A stretch of DNA of 58,882 bases. It comes from Candidatus Caldisaccharidevorator malaysiensis. Its GTDB lineage: Bacteria; Armatimonadota; Fervidibacteria; Fervidibacterales; Fervidibacteraceae. A program made the position numbers and the translations under genes. How positions within the stretch are numbered: position 1 is the stretch's first letter; each line of letters opens with the position of its first letter. Positions 36,141 to 44,466 of this stretch are shown here, in pieces. The stretch is from contig JANXBO010000013.1 of assembly GCA_025057575.1 (NCBI GenBank), positions 1 to 58,882 on the forward strand, read 5' to 3'. The notes beneath the pieces are model-generated. The model was not told the origin of the DNA, searched no databases, and saw only the letters and a list, made by a program, of their open reading frames with translations.

Positions 36141-36157
36141 AACGATTTGCGCCGATC

Positions 36158-37738
36158 TTATTCCTCAAAGAGGTCTCTCAAGAGTTCTTCTGTCGGTCTG
36201 AGGGTCTTCTCCGATGTCGTTGGCGGTTTAACAGCCGTCCCGACTATTGGCTCCCCAACGCTCTCTTTTAACTGTGTCCGGATTCGGCGGACGCTTTCAT
36301 ACACTCTTGCCGCCACCTCTTCTGCCAATCCCAGATACTTGGGGTCACTTGCCCGATCGTAGTGAAAGGGGTGCCGAAACGCGATAATTAAACAATCCCC
36401 AGAAACACCGATTGGCTCGGCGTGGACATAAAAGGAATAGGCGATCAGAGATTTATTCTTTAACTCTTGCAAATATTTTTGCCAGAGGATGCTGGCAGGG
36501 CTTTCTTCCGCCTTTTTCTCTTTTTGCTGGACTTGGGCGCTGGTCAGTGCTTTGGTGGACTCGCCCTGATCCGTTGCACCGCTCTGGATGAGAGGGACTT
36601 TTTTTGTCTCAGTGGCAATAACAGGCTCCTCAACGGACTCTGGTTGCCTGGCATGATCAACCTGCCGTTGGTGACGGATCATCTGGAGAAGACCGACCTC
36701 AAGAGTCAATTGGGGATCTTCCGAAAGGCGCATCTCTCTCTCCAGTTCCCAAATGGACCGCAACAGGACAATTAAATCTTCTTCTGACCACTGATTCGCC
36801 TGTTCAAGGATTTTTGTTTCGTCGGCTTCGGTTTGGGCCCCAAGTTTGCAACTTAACAGCCGCCGCAGGTAGGCGGAAAGGTCTCGCACCAACTGATGCA
36901 GGTCCCTACCTCGGTCCACAGACTCTTGCACCCATTGCCAGATCCGAACCCTATCCTTTTCCCTCAGAGCATCCAAGAGGGAACACAGAAAATCCCGATC
37001 GGTCATTCCCAAGAGAGAGTGCACCAGATCAACGGTGATGGTTCCATCGGAAAAAGAGATGATCTGCTCCAAGAGGGTCAACGCATCACGAACCGAGCCT
37101 TTTGCCGTTGTGGCAATCAACTGAAGGGCTTCCGGATCGCAGTATCCCTGCCAGCCCTCTCCGTCTAAAACTTGGCGCATCCGTTGGACAATGGCGGATG
37201 GTGTTACGGGCTGGAAATCAAAGCGGAGGCATCGGGAACGGACGGTGGCAGGAACCTTATGAGGATCGGTGGTTGCCAAAACGAAGACGACCCTGGGAGG
37301 TGGTTCCTCAAGACTCTTAAGTAAAGCGGCGAACGAGGAGGCCGAAAGCATATGAACCTCGTCAATGATGTAAACCTTGAACCGCAAAAGGGCAGGAACG
37401 AACGCGAGACGGTCCACGATGGCTTCCCTAACGGCGTCCACTCCGGTATGGGAGGCAGCGTCCAGTTCCAAGATATCTACCGCTGACCCTTTAATGATGC
37501 TCTCACAGGGACCGCATTCGCCACAGGGTTCTTCGGCTGTCAAGTTCTCGCAGTTCAATGCCATTGCCAGAACCCGGGCGGTTGTGGTCTTTCCCGTTCC
37601 CCTTTGACCGGCAAAAAGATAGGCATGCGCCAGTCGCTTCTGCTTCAACGCGTTTTTTAATGCTTTAACGATCGGGTCTTGACCGACGATGTCTCTAAAA
37701 CGAATCGGTCGATATTTGCGATAGAGCGTCTGATACAT
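36158..37738 (-). CDS. dnaX: DNA polymerase III subunit gamma/tau
   Basis: This is the clamp-loader ATPase of the replicative polymerase, 526 residues. It starts Y-R-K-Y-R-P with Walker A G-Q-R-G-T-G-K-T-T, a zinc site (N-C, then C-G-E-C-G-P-C), Walker B I-I-D-E-V-H-M-L and the S-R-C arginine-finger motif. The C-terminal third is variable, with a charged region at about 400-430 and a short tau-like end. The ATG lies behind GGAGAGAAGGG on the minus strand. I did not find a clear slippery site that would give a shorter gamma form. Confidence 0.96.
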   Translation of the reverse strand: MYQTLYRKYRPIRFRDIVGQDPIVKALKNALKQKRLAHAYLFAGQRGTGKTTTARVLAMALNCENLTAEEPCGECGPCESIIKGSAVDILELDAASHTGVDAVREAIVDRLAFVPALLRFKVYIIDEVHMLSASSFAALLKSLEEPPPRVVFVLATTDPHKVPATVRSRCLRFDFQPVTPSAIVQRMRQVLDGEGWQGYCDPEALQLIATTAKGSVRDALTLLEQIISFSDGTITVDLVHSLLGMTDRDFLCSLLDALREKDRVRIWQWVQESVDRGRDLHQLVRDLSAYLRRLLSCKLGAQTEADETKILEQANQWSEEDLIVLLRSIWELEREMRLSEDPQLTLEVGLLQMIRHQRQVDHARQPESVEEPVIATETKKVPLIQSGATDQGESTKALTSAQVQQKEKKAEESPASILWQKYLQELKNKSLIAYSFYVHAEPIGVSGDCLIIAFRHPFHYDRASDPKYLGLAEEVAARVYESVRRIRTQLKESVGEPIVGTAVKPPTTSEKTLRPTEELLRDLFEE

Positions 37739-37897
37739 CGTCCCTTCTCTCCTGTCGGCTCTTTGGTCGTGGACCTATTCTATACGGCGAACGCGCAAGG
37801 GGACACTTGACATTTAATACAGACAAAAGAGATTGAGCGAGTGGGATGCGTGTCTTACCAACCGGTAGGAGGACAGGCAATAGCAGGATCCGTTCAG

Positions 37898-37969
37898 TGG
37901 GCGCGGAGGGACTCGAACCCCCAACCGACCGGTTATGAGCCGGCCGCTCTGCCGTTGAGCTACGCGCCC
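37898..37969 (-). tRNA. tRNA with CAU anticodon (elongator Met or Ile2)
   Basis: The minus strand folds into a full cloverleaf of 72 nt: acceptor GGGCGCG/CGCGCCC, D-stem GCTC/GAGC, anticodon stem GCCGG/CCGGT with loop CTCATAA, and a T-arm with TTCGAGT. The anticodon CAT is at 37935-37937. Position 1-72 is a G-C pair and the anticodon stem lacks the three G-C pairs of initiator tRNA, so this is not fMet. It may be elongator Met or the Ile2 tRNA whose C34 becomes lysidine. The discriminator base is A and no CCA is encoded. It lies 6 bp downstream of rpoD. Confidence 0.93.
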
Positions 37970-37975
37970 CCTTAT

Positions 37976-39052
37976 TTATAGATACTGTGCAATCAGATTG
38001 AGAATCTGTCTATACTGGGGATCCCTAAGTTTCGCCAGCCCGCGACTTTCCAGATGTCGGGCGCCTTCCTGCGTGATCCTCAGGATCCGACTCACTTCCT
38101 CCAAAGTTCTCGTCTTACCGTCAATCAGTCCGTAGCGCAGTTTCAAAACTTCTCTTTCCCTCTCGGTCAGGACTTCCAATAGTTCCAGCAGGTGTCGTCT
38201 GGCTAAACTGCGAAGGAACTCGGTTTCCGGCGATAAAGCGGTCGGGTCGGCAAGAACCTCTTCCACTGAGAGGTCCTCTTCTTCACCCACCGGTGCCTCC
38301 AAAGAAGTAATGGTCGGCACAACGCTCAAGGCTTCGCGGATCTGTTCCTGGGAGAGACCCGTCTCCCCCGCCAGTTCCTCAACGGTCGGCTCCCGACCCA
38401 ATTCCTGCCGCAACTGATGACTGGCTCGGTTCAACTGGCTGAGCGTTTCTACCATTGGGTAGGGGATCCTAATCAGACGGGTCTGTTCTGCCAGCCCCCT
38501 CAGAATCTGCTGCCGAATCCACCAGACTGCATAGGTTCCCAAACGATAACCCTTCCTCCAGTCGTAACGGTCCACCGCCCGAATGAGCCCGATGCAACCG
38601 TCTTGGACCATATCCTCAAGAGATGGGAGTCCCCGCCGGTGAAACTCGGAAGCGATTTTAATCACCAAAGGAATATTGGCTTCTATCAAGAGCCGTCTGG
38701 CTTCCCCGTCCCCCTCCTGTGCTCGCTGTGCCAAAAAGATTTCCTCTTCCAAATTAAGGAGCCGTCGGATACCTATTTGGGATAAAAGAACTCTCAAGGG
38801 CTCCGCTAGTTCTTGGTCCCGACCCCAGTCTTCCTTATCCTCTCCTTCAGCCCTCTCCGCTTGTTCCTGAAAAAACTCCTCAGAAGCATCCACTTGAACC
38901 CCTTCTCGTTGGAGGAGATCAAGGAGATCGTCCGTCGCCACCCCCATCTGTTGTGCTGTCTCCTCCACCAGTTCAAAGGGGACGGCTCCCAACGCTCGCG
39001 TTAGCGCCAACCAATCGTCTAAAGGATCCGATTCTGGGCGGGTTTCGTCCAT
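37976..39052 (-). CDS. rpoD: Principal-type sigma-70 factor (divergent)
   Basis: This 358-residue sigma factor has regions 1.2, 2, 3 and 4 and lies 10 bp after dnaG, the classical dnaG-rpoD order, so it is probably the housekeeping sigma. Region 2.3/2.4 reads Y-R-L-G-T-Y-A-V-W-W-I-R-Q-Q-I-L: the melting aromatics and the Gln for -12 are kept, but E. coli Thr440 is Leu. The -35-reading helix reads T-Q-E-G-A-R-H-L-E instead of T-R-E-R-I-R-Q-I-E; Glu585 and Arg588 equivalents remain, while Arg584 and Gln589 have changed. An acidic stretch follows the N-terminal helices. Confidence 0.9.
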   Translation of the reverse strand: MDETRPESDPLDDWLALTRALGAVPFELVEETAQQMGVATDDLLDLLQREGVQVDASEEFFQEQAERAEGEDKEDWGRDQELAEPLRVLLSQIGIRRLLNLEEEIFLAQRAQEGDGEARRLLIEANIPLVIKIASEFHRRGLPSLEDMVQDGCIGLIRAVDRYDWRKGYRLGTYAVWWIRQQILRGLAEQTRLIRIPYPMVETLSQLNRASHQLRQELGREPTVEELAGETGLSQEQIREALSVVPTITSLEAPVGEEEDLSVEEVLADPTALSPETEFLRSLARRHLLELLEVLTEREREVLKLRYGLIDGKTRTLEEVSRILRITQEGARHLESRGLAKLRDPQYRQILNLIAQYL

Positions 39053-39062
39053 CCCAATCCCT

Positions 39063-40850
39063 CTACGATTTCAGTGACCGCAGCAATTCTATCACGAAGC
39101 GATCCTCAACAAGAATTCCTTCTTTCATCCTGCTGTGCAGTTCCCTAAGAAGCCGTTTCACTTCTCTTTCGCTTCTATACCGCTGATGAAGAGCAATTCG
39201 GTCCTCAATGGCATTTTTGGCTTTGAGGAAGGAAAGATCTCTCACCATAAGCCGGAAATAGGTTTTCTTTATTTCCTCATCGCTCAAATCTTCAATGGCT
39301 TTGCCTAATTCGCTAAAACGATCCGATTGAAGATAGGAGAAAGCTAAACTCGCTAATTCTCTGTGATGGCTTAAGAGGAAATGATCGGGGGTCATCAAAG
39401 AGAAGATTCGCCCTGCTGCTTCTTCATCCTGCAACAACGCGGCCATCAGGTCCTCCTCCCGGCCCGCAACGCCGGCCGGTAGTTCGGATACATCGGTGAG
39501 GGCAGCTGTAATGGGATCCGGCTCCAGCGCCGTCTTTAAGTGCCCATCTGCCCTGTCGGATCGTCCGGTCCACTGGCGCAACAAAGACCTATACAGTGCC
39601 TGCCGAATTCCGGCAATCCGTTCAGGACGATCCCTTCCCCATTCTTTAGACAAGATTTCTATCGTTTCTTCTTGCTCGGACGGTCGGTGGACCGACCGCA
39701 GGAGCCTGCTGGCTGCTTGGAGAGATGCGGCGTCCGCCTTTGGATAGTCCTTGAGAAAAAGGCGGGCTCGGAATGCCACTAAAGGCTCTGCTTCTTGGAA
39801 GGCCTTAGCGAAGGCATCCGATCCACTCTCCCGAACAAGGCTGTCGGGGTCAGTCCCCGGCGGCATCGGGACCACAAAAACTGTCAGATCGTAATGATGG
39901 AACAGGTCCGAGGAGCGCAGGATGGCAGACCAGCCAGCCGAATCGGCATCAAAGGCAATGAACAGTCGGTCGGTATAGCGTTTGAGCAGTTGAAGGGTGG
40001 AGCCGGTCAGTGCCGTTCCCATTGTCGCCACGGTCTCGGAAAAGCCCGCTTGATGCAAAGTAATGCAATCCAAATACCCTTCTACGATGATCGCCCTGCC
40101 CTTGGTCCTGATTGCCTGCCGAGCCAGGTGAAGTCCATAAAGGTTTTGTCTTTTTTGAAAAAGGGGCGACTCCGGCACGTTCAGATACTTTGGTTCCTCG
40201 TCGCCCAGGGACCTGCCCGCAAAGCCGATGATCTCTCCCGTTAGGGCATGAATCGGGAACATCAATCGGTGACGGAACCTATCAAAAATCCGTCCGTCGC
40301 TACTACGGATCAGAACGCCGACCCTGACCCCGTCTTCCAGAGACAGACGCCGCTGACGGAGAAACTGGGTCAGAAGGTCCCAACTGCTGGGGGCATACCC
40401 CAGACCAAACCGGTCGGCGATCTCGGGACCGATCATTCTCTTCCTTAGGTATTCTTGAGGAGCGGAAGAGTTCCTCAGGGACCACCGAAAGAAATGTTGG
40501 GCAGCAAGGTTGATCTGCAAGAGCCGCTGACGCGCCGACGGCGGCGTTGCCGATGCATCGGTGGGTCGGTAAGGGATTCCCAATTCCCCCGCCAACTTAG
40601 CCAGGGTGTCCGAGAAGGTAAGACCCTCAATTTTCTGAACGAAATCCAAGACGGTGCCACCCGCACCACAACCGAAACAATACCAAAGACCCTTTTCGGC
40701 GCTAAGGTAAAAAGAAGGGGTCTTCTCTTGGTGAAAGGGGCAAAGGGCTTTATAATGCCGCCCCGCCCGAATCAGGGTGACATAACGGCCAACTACTTCT
40801 ACCGGATCCAGCCGTTCCCTGATGAGGGCGGGCAGGCTTGCTTCGGTCAT
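39063..40850 (-). CDS. dnaG: DNA primase
   Basis: DnaG makes RNA primers for replication. The 595-residue protein has the CHC2 zinc site (C-P-F-H, then C-F-G-C), the primase core with R-L-M-F-P-I and the TOPRIM motifs E-G-Y-L-D and D-A-D-S-A-G. The C-terminal third is the DnaB-interaction region. It is immediately followed by rpoD, the conserved macromolecular-synthesis order; rpsU is not present upstream. Confidence 0.97.
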   Translation of the reverse strand: MTEASLPALIRERLDPVEVVGRYVTLIRAGRHYKALCPFHQEKTPSFYLSAEKGLWYCFGCGAGGTVLDFVQKIEGLTFSDTLAKLAGELGIPYRPTDASATPPSARQRLLQINLAAQHFFRWSLRNSSAPQEYLRKRMIGPEIADRFGLGYAPSSWDLLTQFLRQRRLSLEDGVRVGVLIRSSDGRIFDRFRHRLMFPIHALTGEIIGFAGRSLGDEEPKYLNVPESPLFQKRQNLYGLHLARQAIRTKGRAIIVEGYLDCITLHQAGFSETVATMGTALTGSTLQLLKRYTDRLFIAFDADSAGWSAILRSSDLFHHYDLTVFVVPMPPGTDPDSLVRESGSDAFAKAFQEAEPLVAFRARLFLKDYPKADAASLQAASRLLRSVHRPSEQEETIEILSKEWGRDRPERIAGIRQALYRSLLRQWTGRSDRADGHLKTALEPDPITAALTDVSELPAGVAGREEDLMAALLQDEEAAGRIFSLMTPDHFLLSHHRELASLAFSYLQSDRFSELGKAIEDLSDEEIKKTYFRLMVRDLSFLKAKNAIEDRIALHQRYRSEREVKRLLRELHSRMKEGILVEDRFVIELLRSLKS

Positions 40851-40885
40851 AAGCGGTCATCAAGGCGACCGATCCTTTTTAGCCG

Positions 40886-41938
40886 TTACGGGTTGACCGT
40901 TACTCTTTCGGGTAAGAAAATGAAAATGCGCACGACCTTGTAGTTAAGAAGAGTGAATTCAATGTTGCTGGAACGGTGGTATCGCAGAACGAGGTTCCTC
41001 GTCATCATCGCTGAGGTGGGCTGAAGAGTTTGAAGGTTGAAGCCCAGCACTTCGTCAGGGGGACCGTAGCGCAGCAGGACCCGCTGAAAGTCATCGCCCA
41101 GTTTGATCGTCTTGAAGGGATCGCCTAAGGCGGTCTTTGCCTTATCAAACTGGCGACCGGCGACGGTAATACCGGCAACAATTAAGTCCCCTGTCACAAG
41201 AAAACTGAGCGCCGCATCGCCCCGCTTGTAAAGCCAAAGATGCTGATTCGGTTGGACCTGAATCCAGACGGGAACAGCCCAGGCTAACTCCCCAGGAGTG
41301 GGAACAGCCGCCGCACCGGCACCGGCACCAGCCCCAGCGCCAGGACCAGCGCCCATTGCCCCAGGACCCATCATTCCCGGCATGCCACCCATCATTCCGG
41401 GCATACCGCCCATCATTCCCGGCATGCCACCCATCATTCCCGGACCGGGCATTCCCGCCCCCTGACCGCCCCGCAGGGGACCAGGAAGTCCCCCCATTGC
41501 CCCCGGAGCCCCTGCCATTTGACCCATCATTCCCATTGCCGGCATCTGGGCACCCAGCATGGGCTGACCTCCAAAACCGGAACCCATTCCTCCAAGGGCT
41601 CCACCGATGCCCGGCATCCCACCAGGTCCAAATCCCGGAAAACCTCCTGGCATCCCTGGTCCAACACCCGGAACGGCGCCAGGACCCGCAGGAGCCCCCG
41701 TCTGAGGGACGGTCATTCCGCCCCCCGGCAACATCACGAGAAAGTCTGGGAGCCCCCACACCCGCAACAAACAAGTCGGCTTCAGCGCCCCCGTTGCGTC
41801 CCTTTCAATTGCCGGTGACCCCAGACGGACTCCAGCCAGTTGAACCTCCAGTCCGGCTCGGGGCTGACTGATCGCCAGAGCCACAAACAATAAGATCCCC
41901 CACACTGCCACAACGCTGACGCTGACCCGACTTTTCAT
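40886..41938 (-). CDS. Secreted protein with Gly/Met-rich repeat region
   Basis: I do not recognise a family. The 350-residue product has a signal peptide (A-I-S-Q-P-R-A), a short beta region, then a low-complexity stretch (about residues 70-215) dominated by Gly, Met, Pro and Ala. This includes repeats of the heptad M-P-G-M-M-G-G and an alternating G-A-G-A run. A C-terminal globular domain of about 130 residues follows (L-W-L-Y-K-R-G-D, R-V-L-L-R-Y-G-P-P-D-E-V). Methionine-rich exported regions sometimes bind copper, but that is only a suggestion. A strong promoter lies upstream at 41973-42001. Confidence 0.72.
   Translation of the reverse strand: MKSRVSVSVVAVWGILLFVALAISQPRAGLEVQLAGVRLGSPAIERDATGALKPTCLLRVWGLPDFLVMLPGGGMTVPQTGAPAGPGAVPGVGPGMPGGFPGFGPGGMPGIGGALGGMGSGFGGQPMLGAQMPAMGMMGQMAGAPGAMGGLPGPLRGGQGAGMPGPGMMGGMPGMMGGMPGMMGGMPGMMGPGAMGAGPGAGAGAGAGAAAVPTPGELAWAVPVWIQVQPNQHLWLYKRGDAALSFLVTGDLIVAGITVAGRQFDKAKTALGDPFKTIKLGDDFQRVLLRYGPPDEVLGFNLQTLQPTSAMMTRNLVLRYHRSSNIEFTLLNYKVVRIFIFLPERVTVNP
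41365..41445 (-). repeat. 21-bp tandem repeats encoding M-P-G-M-M-G-G
   Basis: About four nearly identical 21-bp units in frame encode consecutive M-P-G-M-M-G-G heptads in the secreted Gly/Met-rich protein. Third-position differences between units show they are not freshly duplicated. Repeat number may vary between strains. Confidence 0.85.
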
Positions 41939-41972
41939 TAGTCTCTCCTCCCTCTGGTCCGATTCGTTATAT

Positions 41973-42001
41973 ATTATATAGGCATCCTCAGCCCCAGTTA
42001 A
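41973..42001 (-). promoter_or_regulatory. Sigma-70-like promoter of the Gly/Met-rich protein gene
   Basis: On the minus strand TTAACT (42001-41996) is followed by a 17-nt spacer and a perfect TATAAT (41978-41973). The predicted start lies about 25-30 nt before the ATG at 41938, which has GGGAGGAGAG as its ribosome binding site. A second, TTGACC-like hexamer lies slightly further upstream. Confidence 0.65.
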
Positions 42002-42153
42002 CGGTCAACTTCGCCAAGACAACGACGGCTTGAGAAAAACGACCTTTTATCCTTTTTAACCAAAAAGAATCTTGACGAAAAAATAGAGTCACGCGCATCA
42101 TAATTTTTGTGAACATTCCGTGAGAACATGACGGAAGGCGAAGGAGGTCCATC

Positions 42154-42711
42154 GTGGCGAAAAGAATGACCAAACAGGCGGTGCAAGCGATAGAGCAGGA
42201 GATTAGGGAACTAACAGAAAAAAGACTCCACCTCATAGAAGCCGTTCGTGAGGCAGCGTCCGAGGGTGACCTTTCGGAAAATGCCGGTCTGGACACCGCC
42301 AAGAGGCTGTTGGCTTTGACGGAAGCGAGGCTAAAGTTTCTGAAAGAGCAACTCTTGGATGTAGAAGTGGTTGAGTGGGAAGGACAGGTGGACACGGTTG
42401 ACGTTGGTGTGATCCTGACCTTAGAGGACCTTTCCAATGGCACGATTCTTAAGGTTAGGATCGCTGACAGTTTGGAAGGACCTTCTTCTGATGGTGTTCT
42501 GACAGCGACGCCGGACTCGCCGGTTGGAAAGGCGCTCTTAGGGAAAAAAGTCGGTGACGAAGTCCGCATTCAAAATCGTCAGGGGATCCGCCATTGGAAG
42601 ATCGTGGCGCTTTCAACGACGGCTTCTGCGGAACAGATGGCGACCGATCGGGAAACGAATGAAAGAGCCACGCCGGATGATCCGTTACCCGATACGAGTC
42701 GCCTCATCTAA
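42154..42711 (+). CDS. greA: GreA/GreB-type transcription elongation factor
   Basis: Gre factors insert a coiled coil into the secondary channel of RNA polymerase and trigger cleavage of backtracked RNA. The 185-residue protein has the coiled coil at about 5-75 with the catalytic tip E-G-D-L-S-E-N-A and a C-terminal FKBP-like domain with S-P-V-G-K-A-L-L-G-K-K-V-G-D-E. The last 30 residues are an extra hydrophilic tail. The start is GTG 42154 with an ideal AAGGAGGTCC. Its 3' end overlaps the convergent aldo/keto reductase gene by 27 bp. Confidence 0.92.
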   Translation: MAKRMTKQAVQAIEQEIRELTEKRLHLIEAVREAASEGDLSENAGLDTAKRLLALTEARLKFLKEQLLDVEVVEWEGQVDTVDVGVILTLEDLSNGTILKVRIADSLEGPSSDGVLTATPDSPVGKALLGKKVGDEVRIQNRQGIRHWKIVALSTTASAEQMATDRETNERATPDDPLPDTSRLI

Positions 42712-43623
42712 GGTTCGGATCTCTTCATCTGACAATTTGACCTCCCAGGACCTCACCGTTTCCTTTAGTTGCTCTTCATTGGTGGCGGCGGTAATGGCAG
42801 CTGTGACCGCCTCCTGATGAAGGACCCAGGCTAAGGCGATCTGGCTGGGCGGTCGTCCGTGTTCCTTGGCAATTTGATGGACGGCGTTGAAGGCTCGCTT
42901 CTCTAAGGGGGCTAATTCGGGTCGGTTTTGGTAGTGAGCCGCACGAGCCCACGAAACAGGCGGGGCATCCGGCATTGTTGGTTTCGCAAGGAACCCGCCG
43001 CCTAACGGGCTGTAGACGATCGCTCCTATCCCTTCCGAAAGGCAGAAGGGAAACAGTTCCCTTTCAGCATCCCTGTTGATCAGGCTATAAGGGGGCTGAA
43101 CGGACCGAAAGGACGCCAGTCCTTTTCTATCCGCCACCCAAAGGCCTTTCGCAACCTGCCAGGCAGCAAAGTTGGAGCATCCGATATGCAACACTTTACC
43201 TGACCGAACTAAGTAGTCCAAGGCTTCCAAGGTTTCCTCAATAGGGGTGTTCGGATCGGTCCAATGGACCTGGTAAAGGTCAATGCGGTCGGTCTTCAAG
43301 CGGCGGAGACTGGCTTCGCAGGCTCGCACAATGTGGTAGCGAGATAACCCTTCATCATTGGGACCAGGACCCATTTTGCCCCGCACTTTGGTCGCCAGGA
43401 CGATCTGGTCCCGAACTTCCCTTACGGCATCCCCCACTATCTCTTCGGAGACACCCCCACCATAAATGTCGGCGGTGTCAAACAGAGTAATCCCCAAGTC
43501 CACTGCTTTTCGGACCAGGTTGATGGCGTCTTGCCGATCTGCCGGTCGGGTGCCCAAGTAAGCGCAGCCGAAGGCAATTTCGCTCACCCACATCCCCGTT
43601 TTTCCCAGTATTCGGTGCCTCAT
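42685..43623 (-). CDS. Cytoplasmic aldo/keto reductase
   Basis: This 312-residue NAD(P)H-dependent aldo/keto reductase resembles the YajO/Tas group. The tetrad is visible in L-F-D-T-A-D-I-Y-G-G-G (Asp and Tyr), V-L-A-T-K-V-R-G (Lys) and Y-Q-V-H-W-T-D (His). Unlike the enzyme after dxs it has no signal peptide. A slightly longer frame to 43650 exists, but AGGAGG spaced 6 nt before ATG 43623 sets the start. The substrate is unknown. Confidence 0.9.
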   Translation of the reverse strand: MRHRILGKTGMWVSEIAFGCAYLGTRPADRQDAINLVRKAVDLGITLFDTADIYGGGVSEEIVGDAVREVRDQIVLATKVRGKMGPGPNDEGLSRYHIVRACEASLRRLKTDRIDLYQVHWTDPNTPIEETLEALDYLVRSGKVLHIGCSNFAAWQVAKGLWVADRKGLASFRSVQPPYSLINRDAERELFPFCLSEGIGAIVYSPLGGGFLAKPTMPDAPPVSWARAAHYQNRPELAPLEKRAFNAVHQIAKEHGRPPSQIALAWVLHQEAVTAAITAATNEEQLKETVRSWEVKLSDEEIRTLDEATRIG

Positions 43624-43685
43624 CCGATTCCTCCTGTCTGACGATAACAAGAGACGGGGAAAATGATAAAGTCATAGGCAACAAA

Positions 43686-44393
43686 ATGGAAAAACCAATC
43701 CTAACCATCATCGTTCCAGTCTACAATGAGGTCAGGACCATTGCAACGATCCTGGATCAGGTGACGGCTTTACCGATCAGCAAGGAAATCATCGTGGTGG
43801 AGAACTGTTCCGAGGACGGCACAAGGGAGTTCCTCCAAAAATATCACCATCCTGAAGTGGCGGTCCATTTTCAAGAGAGAAACCTGGGGAAAGGCAGTTC
43901 CGTTCGGTGGGCGATTGAGCGGGCAAGAGGCAGATGGCTGGTCATCCAAGATGCTGATTTAGAATACGACCCAAGGGACCTTCTTCGTCTTTTGGAAAGA
44001 GCTGTTTCCGACAATCTAACTGCCGTTTTTGGGAAAAGAATTTTCACTCCGGAAGCGAGGGGTTCCCTCATTTATCAATGGGGTAGGGGACTTCTCAACT
44101 TATTGTTCCGATTTCTTTTCATAACAGGAACGCAAGATGTGGCGACTTGTTATAAGATGATTAAGACAGAGGTGGCTCAAAGTCTTCGGCTAAAATGCCG
44201 GGGCTTTGATTTGGACTTTGAATTGGCTTCCGTATTAAGAAGATTAGGACATCCGATCGTAGAACTGCCCGTTTCCTATCGTCCCAGGAGCGTGGCGGAG
44301 GGCAAGAAGATTCGTCCCATTGATGGTCTGAAATGTCTTTGGGCGATGGTAAGAGTGAGAATCACACCAAGAAAGTGGCTGGTCAAAATTTAA
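43686..44393 (+). CDS. Family 2 glycosyltransferase (polyprenyl-phosphate type)
   Basis: This 235-residue GT2 enzyme begins I-I-V-P-V-Y-N-E and has the donor/metal motif I-Q-D-A-D-L-E-Y-D-P, typical of enzymes that load a hexose onto undecaprenyl or dolichyl phosphate. There is no C-terminal membrane domain, so it resembles the soluble DPM1-like forms. It opens the polysaccharide gene group on the plus strand. Confidence 0.88.
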   Translation: MEKPILTIIVPVYNEVRTIATILDQVTALPISKEIIVVENCSEDGTREFLQKYHHPEVAVHFQERNLGKGSSVRWAIERARGRWLVIQDADLEYDPRDLLRLLERAVSDNLTAVFGKRIFTPEARGSLIYQWGRGLLNLLFRFLFITGTQDVATCYKMIKTEVAQSLRLKCRGFDLDFELASVLRRLGHPIVELPVSYRPRSVAEGKKIRPIDGLKCLWAMVRVRITPRKWLVKI

Positions 44394-44466
44394 AAAAAAG
44401 TCGGCTATAGATGTGGCATAACCGCCGAGGTTTTTGAAGCGGTAAGAAAGAGTAGGTGGCGTTGAA

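Noticed and set aside
37807..37812. Perfect TTGACA on the plus strand in the dnaX-tRNA gap
   Set aside because: No good -10 lies 16-18 bp downstream, and no plus-strand gene follows.
41365..41445. CRISPR-like or satellite repeat array
   Set aside because: The 21-bp units are contiguous, in frame and encode heptads of a secreted protein; there are no spacers.
42072..42104. Promoter TTGACG...CATAAT upstream of the greA-like gene
   Set aside because: The spacing is about 21 bp, too long for a standard sigma-70 promoter; it may still be used by the divergent sigma, but I cannot support it.
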